Source of the DNA: Ichthyophis bannanicus | Lineage: Eukaryota; Chordata; Amphibia; Gymnophiona; Ichthyophiidae | Reading direction: 5' to 3' | DNA: 64,000 nucleotides | NCBI GenBank assembly: GCA_033557465.1 | Contig: CM066033.1 | Location: 1,305,627,519 to 1,305,691,518 of the forward strand | Shown: positions 33,091 through 43,529 of the stretch, one piece after another | Layout: every line of letters begins with the position of its first letter | Numbering within the stretch: the stretch's first letter is position 1 | Notes under the pieces: model-generated | The model's database searches: none | What the model was told of the DNA's origin: nothing | The model's input: the letters and a program-made list of their open reading frames with translations, nothing else | Translations under genes and position numbers: made by a program

Positions 33091-34440
33091 CCTGCCTGTG
33101 GGTACCAGTAGAGAAGCAGTTATGAGGGGCTTAGAGTGATCTGATGTAGGCAGCGCAGCTCCATTATACTAGAGTTTCATTCCTAGCGAACAAAGAAATG
33201 CCTTAGGCTCTGAATAAGCCAGGCCCTAAGCAGATTTCATCAGAATTCTCTCTGTCCCATAGGTTATGATGCAAGCTGTACTTTCTCCAAGTCCCTACAC
33301 ATTTGTGCTTTATTCAGAGACTAAGGACAGTGAAATTTGTAACTTGACAAAAAAAATTCTCAGAACATCGGAACTGAAATCGTGTGAACCCCCTTGTGAA
33401 TGCATTTCTTGTTATAAAAGGCGATAGTGGCGTGTCGGAGCTTTCTTTAACTTTGCTATTCTGCTCTTAATGTTTTTGCATTCTTTATCTGACATACATG
33501 GCAGTAATTTTCTCAGTGTTCAATGGGCAGAAAGATGGATGCTTAACTAGGATTTTATTGGATATATGGAAGCACGCCGGGATAACCCTTTATTGTGTAT
33601 CTGTATTTTTGAAATACGTCATTCTTCCAAGAGTTGACTTGGAAAGATACTTACAAATTTGAGAGGTGCTCGTTGAACATTACAGTAAATTGAAAACCTC
33701 TCCCTCAGTCCCAGTTAAGTTTAGTGCAACAACACTAGACCCAAAGTCTAACAAAAGAGGTGTTTAGCGATACTACCTAAGAAATTAAACAGAAGTGACA
33801 TTCTGAAAAGCAACAGGAAGAAGATAGCAGTCCTAGGACATGTCTTTGGGCTGGAGTGAGGTCTTGTAAAACTTTGGGTCCCTTTTACTAAGTGTGTAAG
33901 TTTTTGCACTTACCACACATTAGAAGCAAAAACCAACACTCAGTAAGTGCAAAGACCATGCGCTGCCAGGAGCATGGTTAGCATGTCCCCTATAGTAACT
34001 ACTATTACGTGTAATACCTCCTCTTAAGTTAGAGTTAAGTGCACCCCTGTTTATTGCAAAATTGACAGCACATAGTACTGCATGCTTACTGCCATGTGCA
34101 GGCCGCCCATAACCTGCCCAGTCCTCACCAGTTAATGCAGTTGTTTTACCATGCTGGCTATTTTTAATGCATGGCAGCTGATACCTTGGGCCCATACTGT
34201 GTGTTAAAACGCAGGTTAACTGCTTAGTGCAATTTACCAAAGGGCTTCTTAGTCGCTCAGTTCAATTTTTTTAAGAGCATATCTCACATAGTATTCTGTG
34301 TCTTGCGTATTTCTAGATTGCTAATAATGGCACTCATTGCAGTACTCCCAGTCCTGTTTTTATTTCCATGTGATCTGGTCTTCTGTAAAAATATTAATCT
34401 CTTGGGTATGGATGCATTATTCCATTTTTCTTATCTCTTA
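33091..34440. other. No gene; possible eroded MITE at about 33880-34245
   Basis: 'cccttttactaagtgtg' near 33889 and 'ttaccaaaggg' near 34235 are roughly inverted around a 350-bp AT-rich stretch, which may be an old MITE. I cannot confirm a target duplication. No coding signal is seen. Confidence 0.3.
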
Positions 34441-34442
34441 TC

Positions 34443-34565
34443 TTCGAAAGAAGAACACTGACTGCCGACGGCGTCTTTTGGATTTTGTGTAGCCAACACG
34501 CCGTGACTTGGCACAGCTCCTCGCTTTACACACCTGGCGTCCTCAGTCAGTGTTCTTCTTTCGAA
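34443..34565. repeat. Inverted repeat with perfect 22-bp arms
   Basis: The arm at 34443-34464 (starts TTCGAAAGAAGAACACTG) is exactly complementary to 34544-34565, with a 79-bp loop. Inside the loop, ACGGCGT and ACGCCGT form a second short hairpin. It stands immediately upstream of the hammerhead-like motif and probably belongs to the same element. Confidence 0.8.
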
Positions 34566-34586
34566 CTTCAGTTCTGCACATGTTGA

Positions 34587-34631
34587 AGCTCCCTGAGGAA
34601 GCCGCAAGGCGAAACACCTGGTGTCGGGGCT
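34587..34631 (+). ncRNA. Hammerhead-ribozyme-like motif (candidate)
   Basis: Read 5' to 3': stem I strand AGCTCC (34587-34592), core CTGAGGA fitting CUGANGA (34593-34599), and one extra A (34600). Then stem II GCC-GCAA-GGC with a GNRA-like loop (34601-34610), core GAAA (34611-34614), and a short stem III ACAC/GTGT with loop CTG (34614-34624). The cleavage nucleotide would be C at 34625, and the stem I partner is GGGGCT (34626-34631). All conserved core positions are present; the extra A after the first core box is the one departure. Such ribozymes with short stem III occur in Penelope-like retroelements, so the surrounding repeat may be one. Activity is not shown. Confidence 0.45.
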
Positions 34632-35399
34632 CAAGTCGGGGCTCGTTTGGAGATTCTTTGCGCTCTGGCTTCAGATAAGACTTTAGCTTTAACTTTTTGG
34701 CTATTTTGCTGCTTGGCTGACTTGCTAATATTTTTATTATGCTGTGTGACTTTGCTGCTGTGTTCAAACACACCAGTGGTTGTATTGTTCCTGCATCTGT
34801 AGAGGTTTTTTTGTCTGACCTTTGATGTGAAAAGAGTCTTTTCATTCTTATTGGGCTTCGCACCCTGATGTTAGACTCACTTCCTCCACTGCCAGTGTTG
34901 GAGGGTTACTGAGGTCTTTTTTCCTCTGCGATGCTCACCCCACCGGTGATTTCTGTCTCATTTTGTGTTTTTACTTTTTGTTTTTTTGTTTTTTGGTCTG
35001 CCTTGTTTAGAGTCTTGGGTTATATGGTTTTGGTTGTTTTGGTTCTTTGAGGATTTTTTCAAATATAGTGTGGCCAAGGGATAGTCAGACACCCTTCCCA
35101 ATCTGTAACATGTTCAGCATATTTAGACCTTTGGTTCATATTTCACTTCATAGAGCAGGAACGGCTTGATTCTTCCAGAAGTATTAGAATCGGCTACTGT
35201 GATTGGACACAGATGGGCTCCATTTAACTTATTCTAGGCCTTGTTAAAGCCATTTTTGGAAATAAGGCTAATTTGGGTTAGCTGTGATCAAACGTGCGAA
35301 GTCATGTTCAAGCAAGACTTTTTGGTTTCTTATTCTTAATTACTGTTTGAATACTTCTATAGATATTCTTTCGCATACATATTGAATTGTATTTAGACA

Positions 35400-35515
35400 A
35401 CAGAATTATTATTATTATTAAAGACTTATAAAGCGCCACAACATACGAAGCACTGTACAAACATAGACGAGAGACAGTCCCTGCTCATCAGAGCTCACAA
35501 TCTAATATGTGAAAA
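35400..35515 (-). mobile_element. L2 3' end fragment (minus)
   Basis: A (TTA)n tract is followed by 'aagcgccacaacatacgaagcactgtacaaac' and 'cagtccctgctcatcagagctcacaatct'. This is the complement of the L2 3' terminus seen in sense at 60112-60212. Confidence 0.75.
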
Positions 35516-35582
35516 ACAGGCAAGACGTTTGCAAGGAACTGTATATACAGAGTATCATACTATTTAGGAACATGCATTTTTA

Positions 35583-36201
35583 TGTTTAAATCTTTTTATT
35601 GTTAACCAAAATGTCAACCTTTCCAGTATAATTGCTTGTGAACACAGCATTCAACATTCAGACATTACAACCGGTAATACTCAATCCAGTTACAGGTTTG
35701 TAGTTATATTTTACCCCTCCCCCACACCCACCTACCTTCTCCCTCCTCCCCCCTGTATTGGTCTCTTTAACTGTAGTGTGAACCATCTCCTTGCATTTTC
35801 CAGCGAGCAGGTACTCTTGTACCTGCCGGAGATGCCATACTTAAACTCTTTTATCTCCACTCACCACCCAGAGATTCGTAGCACTGAAATCTGTGAATGA
35901 TCCATGTATACATTGGGATTATGAGCATTAGCTAACTCATCCTTAGTATATCATCCCTCCCCCCCACCTTTCCCCCTTCCCTCCCTCTCGTCATCCCCCC
36001 ACCCTCCCTTCCCCCTTTCTTTGTACAGGGTCCTTAGTCCTATTATAGCCAACTTAAACCGTTAAGATATCATTTCTCGCCCTGATCGATACACCGTCAA
36101 GGTAGGGGGGCCAGAATATTGGGAATGGAGGAATGTTTGCACCAACTGGTGTTATGAGAGGGAGAAGCCTCTAGACGACATGCATGAAGGAGAGTAAGTT
36201 T
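35583..36201 (-). mobile_element. 5'-truncated L1-type LINE (minus) with 20-bp target duplication
   Basis: TTTAGGAACATGCATTTTTA occurs at 35563-35582 and 36202-36221. On the minus strand the insert ends with AATAAA and a short A-rich tail at about 35583-35600. Its 3' region holds a G-rich polypurine tract (the complement of the C-runs at 35715-35760 and 35945-36015), typical of L1 3' UTRs. No ORF remains. Long direct duplications plus poly(A) fit target-primed insertion. Confidence 0.7.
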
Positions 36202-36221
36202 TTTAGGAACATGCATTTTTA

Positions 36222-37171
<950 letters not shown>

Positions 37172-39055
37172 AAGGACTTGCTCTGCAGGAAAAGAGCTCT
37201 ATTCTCAGACCAGACTAACCATGGTATGTTGGGCTTCCAGTCGGCTTTGTCGAGGCACCCTGACCAAAAAAATTACAGAGCTGCAGGCCACAGGAGAAGC
37301 AAGATTCTCTTGCAAGATCAAGGCAATGATGTTGATCTCAGCTGGGTGTGAACAGCGAGCCTGTTTTTTTTTGTGGGGGTTTTTTTTTTTGGTTTGTTTG
37401 GTTGGTTTTTTTTTTTTTTTGGAAGAGGAAAGAAAAAAACCCTGGCTGAAACATTCTAAGACTTGAAGATCTGCTGGAAATATGTGCCACTCCGATCGTT
37501 CTTTCTAATCAGTGTGTAAACACAACAAACAGGGCTTCTTGCATTGTTACAGTGGGTGAGCGCTAGAAAGAGGGAGTAGGAACATTGAGTTCTACTTTAC
37601 AAAGAATTAGACAAAGCTTTGCAACAAATAAATAGCAAGACTGTTGTTTTTTTTTTTTTGCTTTGTAAAAGATCGAATTACAGTAAACTCATCTTCTGGA
37701 GGATTTCATGTTTACAGTCTGTTGGTGGTATGCAAGAAAAATGTTTTCACTTTGACAACGCCCGCAGTGCTGCAGTTTTTTAGATGTTGCCTCTATGCAG
37801 AAGCTTTGCTACTGGACAATTAGCAACTCTCTGCTCTTTTATGAATATTTTCAGAAGTAGCAACTTTAAGTAACCCTTCCAGTAGAGATGTCATGATTTG
37901 ATTCAGTTTTTCAGTGGAGTAATAATGAGCAAGCATTCTTTACTGTCTCAGGACTTAGCATAATATTTCCTTCAGCTGATTTTGCAATCAGTTTACTGAA
38001 AAAGAAAATATTTTCATTGCATAAAAGAAAAAAAAAAACGGATGTTACAGATTATCAGGCTGCTTTCTGTTCTCTGGTGTGAATGTGCCAACTAGTACAG
38101 CCGAGCTCCAAATAGCTGCACAACTGGGCAACTTCCAGTGTTGGAAGACTGGAAAATTGAGAGAGCTCAGATTTCATCACATCTCAGCGTGAGCTGTCTT
38201 ATGCAGTTCTCCTTGGCTGGCAGTCAGTGCCATGTAAATCCTTAGAGCGAGATCGAGCGCCAGGATTCCTCTACCTTTCCAGAAATGATTGTGCATCTCC
38301 CAGGTACTGAATTCTTCTGTTCCTTAGCTCCTTTTACATTTTGGCCCTGCAGTTTCTGCAGATAATACATAACCTGGTCAATTGTATTCCATCCAGTAAA
38401 TGAAGGAGGATGCTGTGGATGCCCAGGGGAAACGCGGATGAAGTTTACTTTGAGGCAGGGTAGTTGTTTTTGGGTGCTTGTCCGAGGGCCGAAGGGGGAA
38501 GCCGCTGTTAAGGCTGGGCTAAGCACATCTCCTGTGATAGCTTTGCACAGTCAAGTTCCACATCCGTGTTTACAGTGGGGAGAGGTGCTAGTTGTGCACT
38601 TTAAAAACACCAAATGCAAAATTATATATTACATAGCAGAGCAGGTTCATGTGACTTCGTTTTGGAACTTTGACAGAGATGGGCGAGGGCCAAGATTCCG
38701 TGAACAAGAACAATAGACTTTAAGAATCCCTTCCCAAAAGCGCTTAAAACATTTTCAAATGAGAATTTCAGCCTAATGAGACCAAAAATCTCATCTCATT
38801 AATTGGACAGACCAGTTGTGTTATAGCCTGTTCTAAACCCTAGCAAAATGAAATATTCTGTTTGAAGCCACCAGCCACTTTATCCCCACCCTCATCCTCA
38901 AAAAAAATTAAGTTGGACCCATTGTGTGCAAATGTGTTACAGGCACAAAGAGGGGGGAGGGAGGTAACAGAAATCTGACTGGTCTTGGATAACCGTGAAA
39001 TAAATCCTTTTAAACTTAAGAAGAAAGTGATAAAATAAAGTTCAGTGAACATGTT
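37172..39055 (+). other. ATG5: ATG5 3' UTR (inferred extent)
   Basis: No stop-free coding block follows the TGA. Candidate poly(A) signals AATAAA are at 37627-37632 and 39034-39039. The second gives a UTR of about 1.9 kb, in the range I would expect for ATG5. A T-rich low-complexity stretch with G-runs lies at about 37360-37425. No transposon is recognisable here, unlike the flanks. Confidence 0.6.
39034..39039 (+). promoter_or_regulatory. ATG5: Candidate distal poly(A) signal of ATG5
   Basis: AATAAA lies in 'gataaaataaagttcag', followed within 20-30 bases by a GT-containing stretch and 'ttttttaatgg'. The position fits the end of the repeat-free block. Confidence 0.5.
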
Positions 39056-39059
39056 CCAA

Positions 39060-40315
39060 GCGGTACCTTTTTTAATGGGTTAATTAGCTTTAAGGCCTGA
39101 TGGGCTCATGAAAATCAGTCACAGATGTTTTAGGCCTTTATTCCTACGTGGAGGATTTCAAAAGATCCTTCTCTTTGCGGAGGAAAGCTTTGAGAACAAG
39201 TGACCGGATTTGCCAGAAGTTTATTTTAAGACTCCTGTTGTGTTTGCACTTTGAACTGCTGCAGCATTTGATAGGAGCTTAATGGTGGCCTGCCTTAGCT
39301 GCTTTCCTGCACATGTGGAACTAAGGGTTTTACTGTTTCACGCATGGAGAATTAAACTTGCAGGAAAAGCTGGTCACGCAGACTGCCCTGTACTGCTAGT
39401 CTCTAAAACTCTCCCTGACATTTATGTGCAAAGCATACAAATGAAACAGGGCAAACTGCAGGCTATTAGACTTCGGTGGCATTATGGGACTAATTCTCAT
39501 TTTTGGGCTTGGTCTGTGGATTGCTAAAGGAGTGCTCAGAGTACAGTTACCTCACACAGACACAATTGCATGCTGTGGGGCTAATTTTGTAAGCAACTTC
39601 AGTATATAGAACACATTTAAGTAGGTACTTATAAAATTGCCCTGACACACAGATGCCGAAACCTAGTCACACAGAAAAAACAGTCCCTACATTTGTGTGT
39701 TCCTGGGGGGTGCACAATGGGCAGAGCAGGGACAGACTTTGCAGTTCTACCTGCTGCCAGGCCCATGCACCTTTCGGGAAGGCTCCATTATAGAGTCACA
39801 TAAGTGCACAGTCTTAAGAAATAAGGTGCAGCATATGCACCTGTGTCTCTTCCCTACCATGGTGTCCTGTTATAAAATTACCCTCTACATGCAAAGCCTT
39901 TTCTCTATCAGAAACGAGCACCCATAAGCCAGAAGAATGAAGCCACCAGAGAAGAAGATAAAGAAATGAAACTGAAGTCCTGAAAAGAGAACCAGTATAC
40001 ATTTTGTTAAGAATTTAGCTTTAGAGAGAGACTTCTTCAGACTGCAGCAAGAGCCAGAACCATTGCCATGAGGAAATGTGTAGTAGTAGAGAATGACTCC
40101 TTGCTTGCTTTGAGGGCTGACCTCGGCATTGGCGCCCTAGGCAAACCTTAAGCCTTACACCCCCCTGGCTGACAGAATCTATTGTTTAGCTTTGAATACT
40201 CTGCTCTTTGCTGCCTTCCAGACACTGTTGCCCTAGACAGCTGCCTAGTTTGCCTGATGGATGGGCTGGTCCTGCTCATTCTTTTTTTTTTTTTTTATAG
40301 ATGCTCTAGAGAGCA
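39060..40315. other. No recognised gene or repeat
   Basis: Presumed intergenic DNA after ATG5. A poly(T) run lies at about 40280-40297. Short frames have no recognisable content. Confidence 0.4.
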
Positions 40316-40319
40316 CGTG

Positions 40320-40496
40320 TTCTTAACCCAGTCCATGGGGCACCCCTAGCCAGCCAGGCTTTCAGGATAACCACATTGTGAATATGTAGGAGAGAGATTT
40401 GCATACAGTAGAGGCAGGGCATGCAGATCTCTCTCGGGCATATTCATTGTGGTTATCCTGAAAACCTGAATGGCTAGGTGTGTCCCGAGGATGCGG
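40320..40496. mobile_element. Palindromic MITE, copy 1
   Basis: The left half 'cccctagccagccaggctttcaggataaccac' and the right half 'gtggttatcctgaaaacctgaatggctaggtg' are inverted complements around a centre with 'agatttgcatacagtagaggcagggcatgcagatct'. The same family occurs at 56405-56580. Non-coding. Confidence 0.75.
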
Positions 40497-41865
40497 CAGC
40501 AGAACTGCTACTTCAGTGCTGTGGCGGGCTTTAAAATGCCTGTGCACATGCGTGCAGTTCTGGCCTGCCGCTCCTGCCCGCCCTCCAAGAAAGTTGCATT
40601 GGGGGGGAATAGGGGGTAAGAGCAGCAGGCCATGAGCGTGCATGGGCACTTTTAAGACCTGATGCAGCGGCAGTTCAGCCGTCATCGCTTCAGCACAAAG
40701 GGAGAGCAGTGGCATGGTGGGCTGGATGGAGATGCAGCCTTTTGGAGTGGTGGCAGCACGGAGGGTCTGCCTAGGGTGGCAGAAACCCTTGTGCCACCAC
40801 TGTTTCTATGAATAACTTTTCCAACACTACTTCTGAGCATCTCCCACAATGTTGCTCCTGTCCCCTTCCACTGCTTATTAGTTAGTGCTATTGTGCAAGA
40901 AGAGGCTGGAGTCAAGTACAGAAGAGAGAGCACTTCCTGTCTATCCTTGGTATGCTCTGTACTGCTTGGTGATGGATGCCTTACTCTGACCAGATGGAGA
41001 GCTGGAGGTGGGCAAATCAGAAAATGTCATGGGCCAGTTAAGTTAGAGCCAAACCAATGAAGCCAACTCGTTTCTAAGAGCCAAATAATAGCTGAACTAA
41101 ATTAGTAAAGACAAAATGATGGCAAGCCAGGTCCTCACCAGAATTAAAACAGTTTTCTAGCCCTTTGTGCATCTGGTTGACTTATCTTCTTGTGCTTGGT
41201 CTTTTTGTCTTTTTTTTCAGTTTCCTCCGTCTTGTCCTGTTTTCAAGCTATTCTTATTTTCTTCTCTTCCTTTCGTCTTTTGTTTTTCTTTTTTTCTCTA
41301 TTTATTTGCCTCTCTACTCATTTCTTGCTTTCCTCTTTCTCCTACTCTCATATCTCACTCTTGCTTTCCATTCATGCCTGTCTCTCCTCGCCTTGGGCCA
41401 CTTCCTTCCTGCTCATCTTTCACTTTGCTTTGGGTCCTTTCTTTCCCTGACCTTGAGCCCCTTTCATGCTATTTTCTTGCCACTCTGCTGGGTTTGAAGC
41501 ACTTTTGTAGACGTTTGAAAAAGTGGCAGTCACAGGCAAGACCAATGACGTTGCTGTCACTTCTAATGTCATTGGGATGGAGTAGGTGTCCACTGGCCTA
41601 TGGCAATTCCTGTCCATGCTGGTAGACCATTAGGATGCTGCTGCTAATTGACATGAGGCCCTGACCACCAGGAAGTCAACTGCTGAGTGTGAGGAGAGAT
41701 TGCTCTTGGCCTATTTTATTATGAGAATGGTGAGGTGACTTATGCTGGACTCCAGCCTGGTAATGCTCATCCAGTTGGGTGGAAACAAAGAAAGAATAAG
41801 GGATCTGATTCAGTTACACTGTTGCTTTAAAAATGGATCTGACTTCAAATGAAAGCTTATCTACT
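40497..41865. other. Unclassified repeat, pyrimidine-rich tract, otherwise empty
   Basis: At 40500-40800 lies a segment ('gcctgccgctcctgcccgccctcc', 'catgagcgtgcatgggcacttttaag') that recurs in variants at 57500-58000. At 41200-41480 the + strand is strongly pyrimidine-rich, giving long spurious Phe/Leu/Ser frames. No gene is supported. Confidence 0.5.
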
Positions 41866-43137
41866 ACTACTGAACATTTGTATAGTGCTACAAGACGTAT
41901 GCAGCACGGCACAGACACATGTAAAAGACTATTCCTGCTCATCAGAGCTTACAGTCTAGTCAAGACCGACAACACAGCAGCTGTAGACATGGGATACAGC
42001 TAGGAGGGAATGGTAATGAAACACAAAGGAGATCAGGTGAGTCACGATCTGAAAGCGGCAGCAAAGAGGTGAGTTTTCAGTCTGGATCTGAAAAGTGTCA
42101 GAGAAGGTACCTGAAGTACAGATTCAGGTAGTTTATTCCAGGCATAAAGAGCAGCAAGGTGAAAGGAGCGAAGTCTGGAGTTAGCAATAGAAGAGAAGGG
42201 CACAGATGGAAGCAATTTGCCAGAAGGAGCAGAGTTTCCAAGGAGGAGTGTAGGGAGAGAGGAAAGGTAGTGAGGAGCTGCAGAGTGAATGCACTTATAG
42301 GTCAGCAAGAGAAGTTTGAACTGGATGCGGAAATGGATAGGGAGCCAATGAAGTAACTTGAGAAGAGGTGTAATATGATCATGACGAGGTTGGCAGAAGA
42401 TTAGCCACGCAGCAAAGTACTGAACAGATTGAAGGGGAGGGAGATGATTAAGAGGGAGACCAGCAAGGAGTAGCTTACAGTAGTCTAGACAGGAGGTGAC
42501 TGCAGAGTGGATAAATGTCTAGACTACTGTAAGCTACTCCTGGCCTGAATTGCTGGAGAGTTTACAGATGTAGAGAGGTAGACCTGGGGGGAGTCAGCAT
42601 AAAGATGGTACTGAAAGCCATGAGAAGAGATGAGTGCACCAAGGGGCACTGTATAGGAGAGAAAAGGAGTAGACCCAAGATAGATCTCTGGGTTACAACA
42701 ACTGAGAGCTTGATAGCAGTAGAGAAGGATCGACCAGAACAAACACTGAAAGAGCGATGGGAGAGATAAGAAGAGAACCAGGATAACACAGAGCCCTTAA
42801 AACCAAGTGAGGACAAGGTATCAAGGAAAAGGTTGTGGTCAACAGCGTCAAAAGCAGCAGAGAGGCCAAGAAGGATGAGGATTGAGTAAAAGCCCTTGGG
42901 TTTTGCCAAGAAGAAGTCAGAGGGGACTTTGGCAAGAGCCATTTCAGTAGAATGTAAAAGATGAAAACCAGATTGTAGAGAATCCTGGAAGGCTTGAGAG
43001 GAGAGAAAGTCGAGGCAACAGTGGTAAACCACACGTTCAAATAGTTTAGAAATGAAGGGCAGGAGGGAGATATGTCGATAGAAGGATAGGTAGGGTCTAG
43101 TGAGGAAATAAAATGTGGCAGTCAGGACCATCGCATT
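41866..43137 (-). mobile_element. L2 LINE (minus) with internal rearrangement
   Basis: It starts with the antisense 3' end 'ctactactactgaacatttgtatagtgctac' like the copy at 20664. The minus-strand C-terminus (42308-42042) has LAALYAWNKLPESVLQVPSL and LKTHLFAAAF. RT lies at 43131-42562 with [18 protein letters not shown] and [13 protein letters not shown], where the catalytic YADD is YADS. Between RT and C-terminus the expected sequence is missing and replaced by the hairpin at 42466-42541. Confidence 0.8.
42466..42541. repeat. Perfect 26-bp-arm hairpin inside the L2
   Basis: 42466-42491 is exactly complementary to 42516-42541, with a 24-base loop. The arm encodes the L2 block around LDYCKLLL (complement of 'gtagcttacagtagtctaga'). 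The hairpin sits exactly where L2 sequence between RT and the C-terminus is missing, which suggests template switching during reverse transcription. Confidence 0.85.
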
Positions 43138-43344
43138 GCTTAGTGGCGTTGCTGATGCTGCTTGTTACTATGTTATCAACTGGACTCCATTCAAGAACAT
43201 ATCTTCAGCTTAATTTCTCACATGGAGCTTCTCCGAATGAAGAACTCGGTTAATATTGTTGGAGTATTTTAAGAAAATAATTGTTAATTGACCAGCATTG
43301 TAATTATTTGCTTATTTCATGGTTTTCTAACTAGAAAGCTCAAA
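43138..43344. other. Short unassigned gap between L2 and CR1
   Basis: AT-rich, no recognised feature. Confidence 0.4.
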
Positions 43345-43529
43345 GTAACTTAGTAACATAGTAAATGATGGCAGATAAAGACCAGCATGGTCCATCTAGT
43401 CTGCCCAGCACGATGGCAAGAGTAGGTGCACCTGCTGCTCTGCCACCCCTCCCCATGTCCCTGTTTAGGGGTGAACCCACCACTCCATGTAGGACACCCC
43501 TATTTGTTGAGAAATTAGATGGTTCAGTT

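Noticed and set aside
41165..41625. Hydrophobic Phe/Leu/Ser-rich frames that look like membrane proteins
   Set aside because: They follow from a pyrimidine-rich low-complexity tract read in all three frames.
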